Shown: positions 35,752 through 45,269 of the stretch, piece by piece
How the letters are laid out: every line of letters begins with the position of its first letter
Numbering within the stretch: position 1 is the first letter of the stretch
Assembly: GCA_965215775.1 (NCBI GenBank)
Contig: CBDCEG010000020.1
Span: 130,244 to 194,243 of the forward strand
Origin: CBDCEG01 sp965215775
GTDB taxonomy: Bacteria > Pseudomonadota > Gammaproteobacteria > Cardiobacteriales > Ostreibacteriaceae
Length of the DNA: 64,000 nt
Direction: 5' to 3'
Notes under the pieces: model-generated
The model's input: only the letters and a program-made list of their open reading frames with translations
Databases searched by the model: none
Told to the model about the DNA's origin: nothing
Program-made: the position numbers and the translations under genes

Positions 35752-36810
35752 TTTCTAAATCGAAGTGCAACTAAATTTTATTTTCTGGTTTTAATTTGGA
35801 ACTAGTTATTTTTATTTTTATTAACTAAGATAATAACATTATGAAAAAATACACACAATTAACCAGAACTGATATGACAAAAATTGAAACATTGCTTGAG
35901 GAGAATTATAATCCTTGTGAAATAGCGATAAAACTAGGCAAAAATAAGACTACAATATACCGCTGCATAAAAAATAATAAAAACGCAGAAACCTTTGTTG
36001 GTGAAGAGGCATGGGAGAAAGTTTCCAAGAGGAAATCTATTGCAAATAAGCATGTTAGGATATTACCTGATAGTATTTTAGAGAAATATATTTTGATAAA
36101 AATAGAGCAACATTGGTCGCCAGAACAAATTTCTGGAAAGTGGCGAGAGGAGGCGCAAGAATCGATTTGCCACGAGACTATTTATCAATTTGTTTATAAG
36201 TATCACCCAAAATTAGTTAAGATGTATTTCAGAAGAAAAGGTAAGAAATATCAACATAATAGAAAGGAAAAATATCAAATAAAAGATCGTAGAATGATTG
36301 ATGAAAGACCGCAAAATATTGAGCTTAGAAAAGAAGTTGGACACTGGGAAGGAGACACAATTGTCGGTAAAAATCACCAAGGCGCGATAGTTACAAATGT
36401 TGAAAGAAAAAGTGGTAAATTAATTGCTTCCAAAGTGAAAAAATCAACTGCAAAAGCTATTTTAGAAGCTACAGTTAAAGATTTCAAAGACTTACCAAAT
36501 GAGTTACGAATAAGCATGACATACGATAATGGCAAAGAGTTTTCTTTACACCAAGAGATTGAAAAACAAGTAAAAATGAATGTTTATTTTGCACACGCTT
36601 ACTCACCTTGGGAAAGAGGAACTAATGAAAATACCAACGGTTTGCTCCGAGAATTTATCCCCAAAGGCACTGATTTTAATAATGTTTCTGATGAAGACCT
36701 TGCTTATTTTGTAGAACTTATTAATAATAGACCACGAAAACGACTAGGATTTAAAACCCCAAATGAAGTCTTTCAAGCTGAACTTGAAAAGTTGCACTTG
36801 TAGGTAGAAT
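35752..36810 (+). mobile_element. IS30-family insertion sequence, copy 1
   Basis: 1059 bases. The ends are inverted repeats sharing TTCTA....AAGTGCAAC (TTTCTAAATCGAAGTGCAAC at the left, ATTCTACCTACAAGTGCAAC inward from the right), flanked by CTAG on both sides (35748-35751, 36811-36814) as a probable target duplication. It interrupts an EamA gene. It is nearly identical to copy 2. Confidence 0.95.
35841..36803 (+). CDS. IS30-family transposase, copy 1
   Basis: 320 residues. An N-terminal helix-turn-helix (NPCEIAIKLGKNKTTIYRCI) recognises the ends; the catalytic core has Asp in GHWEGDTIVGK, Asp in TYDNGKEF and Glu in RGTNENTNGLLREF, with the family's ERGTNENTNG signature. It is intact and presumably active. 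It differs from copy 2 by one residue (SDEDL against SDEEL). The stop lies within the right terminal repeat. Confidence 0.95.
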   Translation: MKKYTQLTRTDMTKIETLLEENYNPCEIAIKLGKNKTTIYRCIKNNKNAETFVGEEAWEKVSKRKSIANKHVRILPDSILEKYILIKIEQHWSPEQISGKWREEAQESICHETIYQFVYKYHPKLVKMYFRRKGKKYQHNRKEKYQIKDRRMIDERPQNIELRKEVGHWEGDTIVGKNHQGAIVTNVERKSGKLIASKVKKSTAKAILEATVKDFKDLPNELRISMTYDNGKEFSLHQEIEKQVKMNVYFAHAYSPWERGTNENTNGLLREFIPKGTDFNNVSDEDLAYFVELINNRPRKRLGFKTPNEVFQAELEKLHL

Positions 36811-37672
36811 CTAGCTTTTTAATTCAGGTTTAACTCCTGAGGGTGTTGCATTTTTTAAATGTCTCATTGCTCTACTTATTGTAGGTCTAATATTATTTTT
36901 AAGTAATAAAACTAAATATGTCTTTCGTTACTTGAAGCTAAAATGGAAGAGTATTGCTATTTGTTCATTCTTTGGATTTTTTGTGCTATATCATTTTGAA
37001 ACAGTTGCTTATGAGTCTATAAATGTTGCTGTTGTTGTTTTTTGTTTATTCGGGGCATCTACAATTACAACTTTTTCTGTAGAGGCTTTGTTAGATAAAA
37101 GGTTTGTTGGTGCTACTGAATTTATTTCAATGGCATTTGCCATGCTTGGACTTTACTTTATTTTTGTAGATGGTGAAGCTAGCTTAAATAATAGTATAGG
37201 TCTGTTATTTTCGGTGATTTCAGGTGTGGGGTATGGTTTATTTATTGTGTTATCTAAAAGGCTAAACATTGGATCTGGATTAGTTCCAGTATTTTCTTTG
37301 CTGCTTTTTGGAGTTATCTATTTGTTTTTTCCTTTTGCTTTTTATGGGTATAGTATTCCATCGTTTGATAATATTAGTTACCTATTATTATTGGCTATAC
37401 TCCCTACGCTCGGAGGGTTTTGGTGTACAACTAAAGCAATAACAATATTAAAAAGTCAATCAGTTCAGCTTATTGAGTTAACAGAACCAATTTTTGCAAT
37501 TTGTTTTGGTGCTATCTTTTTAGGGCAACTTACTACTTCTTTTCAGGTTATTGGTGGAACATTAATAATGCTTTCAATTTTATCATACGAACTTTTGCCA
37601 ATTAATTTTAATAAAAAGAAAAACTAGTAATTTAAGTGTAAATGTTAAATCAAATACCCTAAACCTGCAAAG

Positions 37673-37812
37673 TTTCATATTTAATCTTAAAGTTATTTGC
37701 AATTACCTCAAATGATGGCAAAATAACATAATCATTCTTTTTTTGGCAATAGCTGAATTTATAAAGTGAATGAAATTTAAAAATATTAAAATTAGAGGAA
37801 AATTAAATGAGC
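37673..37812 (+). repeat. acpP leader, copy B (original position)
   Basis: The counterpart of copy A, directly in front of acpP with the same AGAGGAAAATTAA ribosome site. The sequence is AT-rich with the shared core GATGGCAAAATAACATAATC. It presumably holds the acpP promoter, but I could not fit a standard -35/-10 pair. Confidence 0.97.
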
Positions 37813-38043
37813 AATATTGAAGATCGTGTAAAAAAACTAATCGCAGAAAGACTAGACGCTGATGAGGCAAATATCAAAGCTGAATCTCACTTCATTGATG
37901 ATTTAGGTGCTGATTCTTTAGACTTAGTTGAATTAGTAATGGACTTTGAAACTGAATTTGACATCACTATTGAAGATGAAGATGCTGAAAAAATCACAAC
38001 AGTTCAAACAGCAATAGATCAAATCTCTGCTAACTTATCTTAA
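37807..38043 (+). CDS. acpP: Acyl carrier protein
   Basis: 78 residues, the standard length. The phosphopantetheine site is GADSLDLVELVM with Ser in the DSL motif, in an acidic four-helix protein. It carries growing acyl chains in type II fatty-acid synthesis and supplies lipid A synthesis. fabF follows after a hairpin, the usual neighbour. Confidence 0.98.
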   Translation: MSNIEDRVKKLIAERLDADEANIKAESHFIDDLGADSLDLVELVMDFETEFDITIEDEDAEKITTVQTAIDQISANLS

Positions 38044-38047
38044 ATAA

Positions 38048-38109
38048 TTAAAAACCTTGTTTAGCAAGTTATTTGATAGCTTGTTGGGCAGGGTTTTTAA
38101 TATTTTTTT
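38048..38109 (+). terminator. Hairpin with U run between acpP and fabF
   Basis: TTAAAAACC (38048-38056) pairs with GGTTTTTAA (38092-38100), followed by TATTTTTTTG; the interior holds a small CTTG/CAAG hairpin. It is likely a partial terminator that lowers fabF relative to the abundant acpP message. Confidence 0.65.
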
Positions 38110-38135
38110 GTGAAATATTAAAATTTATTGAATTT

Positions 38136-39377
38136 ATGAAAAAGCGTATTGTTATAACGGGTTTGGGAGCTTTAACTCCTGTTGGAAATGATGTATCAAC
38201 TACTTGGGAAAACCTTTTGGCTGGAAAAAGTGGTATAGAAACAATTACAAGCTACGATACAAGTGAACTTCCAGTTAAATTTTGTGGTTCAATTAAAAAT
38301 TACGATTCAATAGATATTATAGATGCAAAAGATAAACGAAAAATTGATCACTTTATTCAGTATGCAATAGTTGCAGCGGCTGAAGCAATCAAAGATGCAA
38401 ACTTAGAAATAACAGACGAAAATACTGAAAGAACAGGTGTTATCGTAGGTTCTGGAATTGGTGGATTACCTGGAATTACTGAAGGTTATCAAACTTTCCA
38501 CGATCGAGGAATTAGAAGGTTAACCCCTTTTTATGTTCCTAAAAGTATTATAAATATGGCAGCAGGTCATATTTCAATTAGACACAAAATAAAAGGACCA
38601 ACCTTATCAACAGTTACAGCTTGCACTTCTGGAACACATTGCATTGGGCAAGCCGCTAGAATGATTGCTTATGGCGATGCTGATATTATGCTTGCTGGTG
38701 GTGCGGAAATGTCTTCAAATGCAATTGGTATCGCAGGATTTGCGGCAGCAAGAGCACTTTCAACTAGAAATGATAGCCCGCAAGGAGCAAGTCGCCCTTG
38801 GGATAAAGGAAGAGATGGTTTTGTCTTATCAGACGGTGCTGGAATAGTTGTTTTGGAAGAATTAGAACATGCTAAAAAGCGTGGTGCTAAAATATACGCA
38901 GAAATTGTTGGTTTTGGCATGAGCAGTGATGCACATCATATTACAACCCCACCAGAAAGTGGTGATGGTGCTATGCGTGCAATGAGAAACGCAATAAAAG
39001 ATGCCAAAATAAATATTAGTGATATTGATTATATTAATGCTCACGGAACTTCAACTCCTTTGGGCGATAAGGCAGAAATAAACGCAACCCAAACTTTATT
39101 TGATGGATGTTTGGATAAAGTAAAAATGAGTTCTACAAAATCAATGACAGGGCATACTTTAGGAGCAGCTGGTGCAATTGAAGCAATATTTTCAATTTTA
39201 TCAATTCAAAATAATATTGCTCCACCAACAATAAATTTAGAAAATCCAGATGATGGAATAAAAATTGATTTAATAGCCAATAAATACAAAGAGTTTAGTA
39301 TTAAATATGCTCTTTCCAATTCTTTTGGATTTGGTGGAACTAATGGCTCTTTAGTATTTAAAAAATTTAGTGAATAA
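38136..39377 (+). CDS. fabF: 3-oxoacyl-[acyl-carrier-protein] synthase II
   Basis: 413 residues from the ATG at 38136 (MKKRIVITGLGALTP, the family's normal start). The Cys-His-His triad is seen in VTACTSGTHCIG, NAHGTSTPLGD and KSMTGHTLGAAGA, with the C-terminal NSFGFGGTNGSLVF. It elongates acyl-ACP by condensation with malonyl-ACP. It is in the acpP-fabF arrangement; pabB follows 17 bases later instead of the more usual pabC. Confidence 0.97.
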   Translation: MKKRIVITGLGALTPVGNDVSTTWENLLAGKSGIETITSYDTSELPVKFCGSIKNYDSIDIIDAKDKRKIDHFIQYAIVAAAEAIKDANLEITDENTERTGVIVGSGIGGLPGITEGYQTFHDRGIRRLTPFYVPKSIINMAAGHISIRHKIKGPTLSTVTACTSGTHCIGQAARMIAYGDADIMLAGGAEMSSNAIGIAGFAAARALSTRNDSPQGASRPWDKGRDGFVLSDGAGIVVLEELEHAKKRGAKIYAEIVGFGMSSDAHHITTPPESGDGAMRAMRNAIKDAKINISDIDYINAHGTSTPLGDKAEINATQTLFDGCLDKVKMSSTKSMTGHTLGAAGAIEAIFSILSIQNNIAPPTINLENPDDGIKIDLIANKYKEFSIKYALSNSFGFGGTNGSLVFKKFSE

Positions 39378-39394
39378 AGCTAAAAGCTTAACTT

Positions 39395-40738
39395 ATGCCA
39401 GCTGTTAGTTTTGATTACACAGTAAATGTTTTTGAATTACACCAAACTAACCCTGATAAATATCCTTTTTTATTAGAATCAACTGCAAAAAACCATAAAA
39501 TTGGGCGATATGATATTTTATTTCTTCGCCCACAAAAATCCATTGTTTTAGAAAAGTCAGAAGACTTTAATTTTTTAGACAAATTTAATAACATTTGGCA
39601 AGAAAATCAAAAAGATGAAGATTTAGAAATTCCAGAAGACATTCCTTTTCGTGGTGGTTGGTTTATATTTCTAAGTTATGAGCTTACTCAGCAAATAGAA
39701 AGTTGCTTAAATTTAGAAAAACCTCCTTACCCTATCGCTTATGCTGCAAAAGTTGGAGCGGCTATTATTGTTGATAAATTTAATAATAAAACCTTTATTA
39801 TTTCAGATTTAAGTGAAAAAAATATAATTCCAAGTATTGAGAAAGATATAAACTTAGCTCAAAAAAGTTCTAAAAAAATACTAAGTAAATTACTAAAAAC
39901 TAGTATAAAACAAGATAAAAAAGATAAATTCACAAATTCAGTTGAAAAAATAAAAGAATATATTGTTGAAGGTGATGTTTTTCAGGTAAATATTTCTAGA
40001 AAATATAATTTAGAAATGAAAAAAGGAAATTATTTAGAATTATATTCAATACTTAGAGAACAAAATCCAGCGCCATTTTCAGCTAGTTGTAATTTACCTT
40101 TTGCTTGGATTTTAAGCTCGTCACCTGAGCGATTAGTTAAGTTAAAAAATAATGAATTAGAAACTAGACCAATAGCTGGAACAAGACCTAGAGGCAAAAC
40201 AAAGCAACAAGATATTGAGTTGCAAAAAACTCTTATTTCAGACCTAAAGGAGCAAGCAGAACATATTATGCTACTTGACTTAGAAAGAAATGATTTGGGA
40301 AAAGTTTGCAAAGCAGGAACAGTTAAAGTTGATGAAACTATGATTATTGAGACTTATAAGTATGTTCATCATATTGTTTCTAATGTTTGCGGGCAAATAA
40401 AAGATAATATAAGTCCAAGCGATGTTATTGCAGCAATGTTTCCAGGCGGAACCATTACAGGTGCTCCTAAAATAAGGTGTATGCAAATTATCAGCGAACT
40501 TGAGGAAACTTACCGTGGTGCTTATACTGGTAGCATTGGTTATATAAACCATAATGGAGAGATGGATACTAATATTTTAATTCGTTCATTTTGTTGTTAT
40601 GATGATAAAGTATCTTTTTCTGCAGGTGCTGGAATTGTTTACGATTCTATTGCAGAGCATGAGTTTAAGGAAACTAAAAATAAAGCAAAAGGACTGTTAA
40701 AATGCTTTAAAAACACAGAGAATAAATTAAAATTATAA
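39395..40738 (+). CDS. pabB: Aminodeoxychorismate synthase component I
   Basis: 447 residues of the chorismate-binding family. The signature region runs from EGDVFQVNISRKYNLE through RPIAGTRPRGKTKQQD, LLDLERNDLGKVC, FPGGTITGAPKIR and GAYTGSIGYINHNGEMDTNI. The single PIAGT (not PLTGT) motif and the FxGGW (FRGGWFIFLSYE) N-terminal block fit PabB rather than TrpE, although the two are hard to separate. It makes aminodeoxychorismate for folate. It follows fabF closely and precedes lptC by three bases. Confidence 0.88.
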   Translation: MPAVSFDYTVNVFELHQTNPDKYPFLLESTAKNHKIGRYDILFLRPQKSIVLEKSEDFNFLDKFNNIWQENQKDEDLEIPEDIPFRGGWFIFLSYELTQQIESCLNLEKPPYPIAYAAKVGAAIIVDKFNNKTFIISDLSEKNIIPSIEKDINLAQKSSKKILSKLLKTSIKQDKKDKFTNSVEKIKEYIVEGDVFQVNISRKYNLEMKKGNYLELYSILREQNPAPFSASCNLPFAWILSSSPERLVKLKNNELETRPIAGTRPRGKTKQQDIELQKTLISDLKEQAEHIMLLDLERNDLGKVCKAGTVKVDETMIIETYKYVHHIVSNVCGQIKDNISPSDVIAAMFPGGTITGAPKIRCMQIISELEETYRGAYTGSIGYINHNGEMDTNILIRSFCCYDDKVSFSAGAGIVYDSIAEHEFKETKNKAKGLLKCFKNTENKLKL

Positions 40739-40741
40739 ATT

Positions 40742-41305
40742 ATGAAAACTATATTCACTATCATTGGTCTTTCTATCTTAGTTATTGCTAGCTATTTGTT
40801 TTTGCGAAATATTAGTAAAGAAATTGAATTAACTGATACAAAAAAACCAACTAAACAAATCGCTTTAGGAACTAATGTTTTTCTTAGTTATTTTGATGAA
40901 AATAATAACTTAAAATATCAAATGAAATCTTCTAAAGTTGCTGAATTTAATAATGATAAAGCAACTGAACTCTATAACCCAAAACTAAAATCTTTTGCAA
41001 AAAATAAACAAATACAATGGAAAGCAAAATCAGACAACGCTTCAATAAGTGCTGATAAAAACATAATAAAATTATGGGATAATATCAAGTTAACTCAAGA
41101 CCCAAACTCAAAAAACCCAATTAATGTAATTTCAAAAACAATGTTATATAATGCAAAAACTAACTTAGTAACAAGCTCGGATCCTGTTGTTATTTTTGAT
41201 AAAACCTCTAAGCAAAATGCAAATAATTTTAAGCTAAATGTTAAAACCAAAAAATTAAACTTTAAAGAAAAAATAAGAGCTCGTTTCTCTACAAAAACAA
41301 ATTAA
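40742..41305 (+). CDS. lptC: LPS export system protein LptC
   Basis: 187 residues: an N-terminal membrane anchor (IFTIIGLSILVIASYLFL) and a periplasmic beta-jellyroll with the family pattern YQMKSSKVAEFNNDKATELYNPKL, AKSDNASISADKNIIKLWDNI and TKKLNFKEKIRARF. LptC passes lipopolysaccharide from LptB2FG to LptA across the periplasm. lptA and lptB, its common neighbours, are not here. Confidence 0.85.
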   Translation: MKTIFTIIGLSILVIASYLFLRNISKEIELTDTKKPTKQIALGTNVFLSYFDENNNLKYQMKSSKVAEFNNDKATELYNPKLKSFAKNKQIQWKAKSDNASISADKNIIKLWDNIKLTQDPNSKNPINVISKTMLYNAKTNLVTSSDPVVIFDKTSKQNANNFKLNVKTKKLNFKEKIRARFSTKTN

Positions 41306-41316
41306 TTAATTCTAAT

Positions 41317-42211
41317 ATGCTGAAAAAAAACGATAAAGTTGCATTAATAGCACCTGCTTCTGCACAAAAATACAATGAAGTTCATTTGATAGAAGATGCT
41401 ATAAATATACTTACTGATTGGGATTTAGAGGTCAAATATAAACCAAATACAAAAGAACCTAAGTTTTACCTTTCTGCTTGTGATAAGCTTAGAGAAAATG
41501 AAATTTAAAACAGCAATAATGGATCCAGAAATAACAGCCATTTTCTGCACACGAGGTGGCTATGGCTGTGCAAAAATTATTGAAAACATATCTAAAATCA
41601 ATCAAAATAACACAAAAATAACCAATAAATTATTAATTGGATTTAGTGATATAACAACCCTACATTTGAACTTTGAAACTAATCCTAAAATAACTTCAAT
41701 CCATGCACCAAATTTAGCAACGAACCAATTTCTCAGAAATGATAAGTTTGGTAAATCAAATAGAGAAAGCCTTTATAAAGTATTATTTAAAGGTAAGAGT
41801 GCAAATTTTAATAATTTAGAATTAATTAATTGCCTTAGCTCGCAAAAAGAAGAAGAATTACCCCAAAATGCAAAGCTAACAGGTGGGTGTTTATCTTTAC
41901 TAGTAACCTCTTTGGGAACTAATCACGAAGTAATCACCGATGGTAAAATTATTATGATTGAGGAGGTTACAGAACCTACTTATAAAATAGATAGAATGCT
42001 CACCCATATGAAAAATGCAGGTAAATTCAATGAACCAATAGCTGTTATATTTGGAGATTTACTAAACTGTGATAGTCCAAATGTTAAAGTAAAAGATATT
42101 TTAATAGATTTCTTTAAGGACTATAAATTTCCAGTTTATATTGGTGCAAATTTTGGGCATTCAGAGATAAATCATAGTTGGATTTATAATAAAAACTTAA
42201 AAAACCAATAA
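41317..42211 (+). pseudogene. ldcA: LD-carboxypeptidase (LdcA), one frameshift
   Basis: The peptidase S66 pattern is clear: NDKVALIAPASA at the start, IFCTRGGYGCAKI with the nucleophile region, IGFSDITTLHLNF, TGGCLSLLVTSLGT and IMIEEVTEPTYKIDRML with the catalytic Glu and the HSEINHSW end with the catalytic His. One base is missing in the A4 run at 41495-41498, after DKLRE; adding it gives a continuous product of about 298 residues. The enzyme trims the terminal D-Ala from recycled murein tetrapeptides in the cytosol. All catalytic motifs remain. Confidence 0.88.
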
Positions 42212-42253
42212 ATAATTAATCAATCAATAACCATATAAACTAAAACTGATAGT

Positions 42254-42816
42254 CTAAACTATACTATCTAAAAACTCTTGCCTTTCATCATCACTACTTG
42301 TTGAAATTCCACAGAAAAATATACTTGAAGACTTCATTCCACAAAATCTAAAAATCCCTTCTTCGTTTGCAACTTTCATTGCTTTAAGCATTCCATTTTC
42401 CTTGATAATCTTCCTTGGGATTTCCAATACTTATATAGACTTTTGCGGTTTTGCCAGTAAGCAGTGGCTTTACATTTTTATCCTCTACTTTATAAGCAAA
42501 TCCATTTGCAAAAACACGGTCAAAAAAATCCTTTTAAAATAGCTGGCATTTGCGCCCACCACAGAGGATAAACTATAGTTATATGTTCTGCCCAAGCTAT
42601 CATTTCCTGATAATTAGCAACATCTTTACTTGGTTGTTTATCCATAAATTGATATTCAATATCACGATATTCCAAAACTGGTTCAAACTTATCTGCGTAT
42701 AAATCAATAGTTTTAATTTCATCATCTTTACTTTCTAAAACTGATATCAGTTTATCAACAATTGCTTGAGTAAAGCTTTCTTTATTTAAATGTGCGTAAA
42801 TAACTAAGTGTTTCAT
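42254..42816 (-). pseudogene. NAD(P)H quinone reductase of flavodoxin fold, two frameshifts
   Basis: The start LVIYAHLNKESFTQAIVDKL and the VYPLWWAQMPAILKGFF motif are typical of the KefF/MdaB/NQO1 group, which reduces quinones with FMN or FAD. The frame breaks at the A7 run 42522-42528 (one extra base, after KGFF) and at 42400-42401 (one extra base), then continues with MLKAMKVANEEGIFRFCGMK to a stop at 42254. The restored length is about 187 residues. AAGGA precedes the ATG; an IS30 copy lies 24 bases upstream of the start and may have removed its promoter. Confidence 0.82.
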
Positions 42817-42840
42817 AGTTTTTTTATCCTTATTTGCTAG

Positions 42841-43899
42841 ATTCTACCTACAAGTGCAACTTTTCAAGTTCAGCTTGAAAGACTTCATTTGGGGTTTTAA
42901 ATCCTAGTCGTTTTCGTGGTCTATTATTAATAAGTTCCACAAAATAAGCAAGTTCTTCATCAGAAACATTATTAAAATCAGTGCCTTTGGGAATAAATTC
43001 TCGGAGCAAACCGTTGGTATTTTCATTAGTTCCTCTTTCCCAAGGTGAGTAAGCGTGTGCAAAATAAACATTCATTTTCACTTGTTTTTCAATCTCTTGG
43101 TGTAAAGAAAACTCTTTGCCATTATCGTATGTCATGCTTATTCGTAACTCATTTGGTAAGTCTTTGAAATCTTTAACTGTAGCTTCTAAAATAGCTTTTG
43201 CAGTTGATTTTTTCACTTTGGAAGCAATTAATTTACCACTTTTTCTTTCAACATTTGTAACTATCGCGCCTTGGTGATTTTTACCGACAATTGTGTCTCC
43301 TTCCCAGTGTCCAACTTCTTTTCTAAGCTCAATATTTTGCGGTCTTTCATCAATCATTCTACGATCTTTTATTTGATATTTTTCCTTTCTATTATGTTGA
43401 TATTTCTTACCTTTTCTTCTGAAATACATCTTAACTAATTTTGGGTGATACTTATAAACAAATTGATAAATAGTCTCGTGGCAAATCGATTCTTGCGCCT
43501 CCTCTCGCCACTTTCCAGAAATTTGTTCTGGCGACCAATGTTGCTCTATTTTTATCAAAATATATTTCTCTAAAATACTATCAGGTAATATCCTAACATG
43601 CTTATTTGCAATAGATTTCCTCTTGGAAACTTTCTCCCATGCCTCTTCACCAACAAAGGTTTCTGCGTTTTTATTATTTTTTATGCAGCGGTATATTGTA
43701 GTCTTATTTTTGCCTAGTTTTATCGCTATTTCACAAGGATTATAATTCTCCTCAAGCAATGTTTCAATTTTTGTCATATCAGTTCTGGTTAATTGTGTGT
43801 ATTTTTTCATAATGTTATTATCTTAGTTAATAAAAATAAAAATAACTAGTTCCAAATTAAAACCTAAAAATAAAATTTAGTTGCACTTCGGTTTAGAAA
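42841..43899 (-). mobile_element. IS30-family insertion sequence, copy 2
   Basis: 1059 bases, the same length and ends as copy 1 but in the opposite orientation. Flanks are CTAG (42837-42840) and CCAG (43900-43903), a target duplication with one mismatch. It lies between the quinone reductase start and the hslU stop. Confidence 0.95.
42848..43810 (-). CDS. IS30-family transposase, copy 2
   Basis: 320 residues, identical to copy 1 except SDEEL for SDEDL near the C-terminus. The N-terminal helix-turn-helix and all catalytic positions (GHWEGDTIV, TYDNGKEF, NTNGLLREF) are intact. The near identity points to recent transposition or gene conversion. Confidence 0.95.
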   Translation of the reverse strand: MKKYTQLTRTDMTKIETLLEENYNPCEIAIKLGKNKTTIYRCIKNNKNAETFVGEEAWEKVSKRKSIANKHVRILPDSILEKYILIKIEQHWSPEQISGKWREEAQESICHETIYQFVYKYHPKLVKMYFRRKGKKYQHNRKEKYQIKDRRMIDERPQNIELRKEVGHWEGDTIVGKNHQGAIVTNVERKSGKLIASKVKKSTAKAILEATVKDFKDLPNELRISMTYDNGKEFSLHQEIEKQVKMNVYFAHAYSPWERGTNENTNGLLREFIPKGTDFNNVSDEELAYFVELINNRPRKRLGFKTPNEVFQAELEKLHL

Positions 43900-43928
43900 C
43901 CAGGTTTGTATTATTTTTAGTAAATTCT

Positions 43929-45269
43929 TTAAAGCATATATCTGCTTAAATCTTCATTATCGGCTATATCATTTAACTGTTTATTCACATAGTCAGCATT
44001 TATTTCTATGCTATCTTTTGGCTTCTCTCCAGCTTCAAATGAAATATCTTCTAGTAGCTTTTCTAAAACTGTATAAAGTCTTCTTGCTCCAATATTCTCA
44101 ACTGTTTCATTTGTTTTATAAGCAATTTCAGCAATTCGTTTAATTGCATCTTTTGTAAAACTAAGTTCTACATTTTCCGTTGCCATTAATGCTTGATATT
44201 GTTCTATTAAAGAAGCTTTTGGCTCAGTTAAAATTTGCACGAAATTATCAATAGTAAGTGCTTGCAATTCAACTCTAATAGGAAGTCTTCCTTGTAATTC
44301 TGGAATTAAATCACTAGGTTTTACAGTGTGAAAAGCACCTGAGGTTATAAACAAAATATGGTCTGTTTTAATCATTCCATATTTAGTGCTAACTGTGCAT
44401 CCCTCTATCAAAGGAAGTAAATCTCGCTGAACTCCCTCACGACTAACATCACCTGAATTTTCAGATTTTTTGCAAATTTTATCAATCTCATCTATAAAAA
44501 CTATTCCATTATTAGAAACATTCTCAAGGGCTTTTGATTTTATTTCTTCCTCATTTATTAATTTGGCAGCCTCAACTTCAGCCAAAGATTTAAGAGCATC
44601 TTTAACCTTCATTTTTTTCTTTTTTGTTTTATCTGAATTAAGATTAGAAAACATAGATTGAATTTGGTTTGTCATATCTTCCATTCCAGGGGGAGCCATA
44701 AATTCAACACCTATTTGAGCAGCTGGAAGTTCTATTTCAATTTCTTTATCATCCATTTCCCCAAGAATTATTTTTTGGCGGATTTTATCTCTTGTTGAGT
44801 TATCTTCATTAACACCAAAACCTTCGCCCTCACTTCCAGGAAGCATATTATCCAAAACTCGCTCTAGTGCTTCTCTTTTTGCTTTTGGTTTCTGTTTTTT
44901 AATTGCATTGTCTCTTGCAAGTGCTATTGCAGCATCTGCCAATTCACGAATTATTGAGTCAACTTCTTTGCCAACATAACCAACTTCTGTGAATTTAGTC
45001 GCTTCAACTTTTACAAATGGAGCTTGTGCTAAAGCTGATAATCGCCTTGCTATTTCAGTTTTACCAACACCTGTTGGACCTATCATTAAAATATTTTTAG
45101 GGGTAACTTCATCCCGAATACTTTCATCAACATTTGCACGACGGTAACGATTTCTAAGTGCAAGTGCTACAGCTTTCTTAGCATCATTTTGCCCAACTAT
45201 GTGATGATTAAGTTCTGCTACTATTTCTCTTGGGGTCATTGGAGATTTTATTTGTGATTTTATAGACAT
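43929..45269 (-). CDS. hslU: HslU, ATPase subunit of the HslUV protease
   Basis: 446 residues, AAA+ ClpX-type. Walker A GPTGVGKTEIARRL, the GYVGKEVDSIIREL pore-loop region, Walker B NGIVFIDEIDKI, and sensor motifs near GALTIDNF and ENIGARRLYTVLEKLLE (arginine finger region). It unfolds substrates for HslV. The start directly abuts the hslV stop. IS30 copy 2 begins 30 bases after its stop. Confidence 0.97.
   Translation of the reverse strand: MSIKSQIKSPMTPREIVAELNHHIVGQNDAKKAVALALRNRYRRANVDESIRDEVTPKNILMIGPTGVGKTEIARRLSALAQAPFVKVEATKFTEVGYVGKEVDSIIRELADAAIALARDNAIKKQKPKAKREALERVLDNMLPGSEGEGFGVNEDNSTRDKIRQKIILGEMDDKEIEIELPAAQIGVEFMAPPGMEDMTNQIQSMFSNLNSDKTKKKKMKVKDALKSLAEVEAAKLINEEEIKSKALENVSNNGIVFIDEIDKICKKSENSGDVSREGVQRDLLPLIEGCTVSTKYGMIKTDHILFITSGAFHTVKPSDLIPELQGRLPIRVELQALTIDNFVQILTEPKASLIEQYQALMATENVELSFTKDAIKRIAEIAYKTNETVENIGARRLYTVLEKLLEDISFEAGEKPKDSIEINADYVNKQLNDIADNEDLSRYML

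Larger units (their letters stand above)
35656..37627 (+). pseudogene. EamA-family transporter split by IS30
   Basis: The ATG at 35656 (GGAGG upstream) starts MNINSKSLGVIFALLAALFNG, a first EamA helix. After 31 codons the IS30 element intervenes; beyond it the frame resumes from about 36820 as NSGLTPEGVAFFKCLIALL and runs with eight or nine more helices to the stop at 37625-37627. The second EamA repeat (LLFSVISGVGYGLFIVLSK) is intact. Even with the element removed, the junction would keep a TAG unless the target sequence differed, so small changes occurred at insertion or since. It is inactive as it stands. Confidence 0.85.

Noticed and set aside
35407..37627. Prophage or integrative element at the acpP duplication
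   Set aside because: No integrase, attachment site or phage gene; only two membrane-protein genes and an IS30 between leader copies.
39395..40738. Anthranilate synthase component I (TrpE)
   Set aside because: The PIAGT motif and FRGGW block fit PabB better and no trp genes are adjacent, although the distinction is not absolute.
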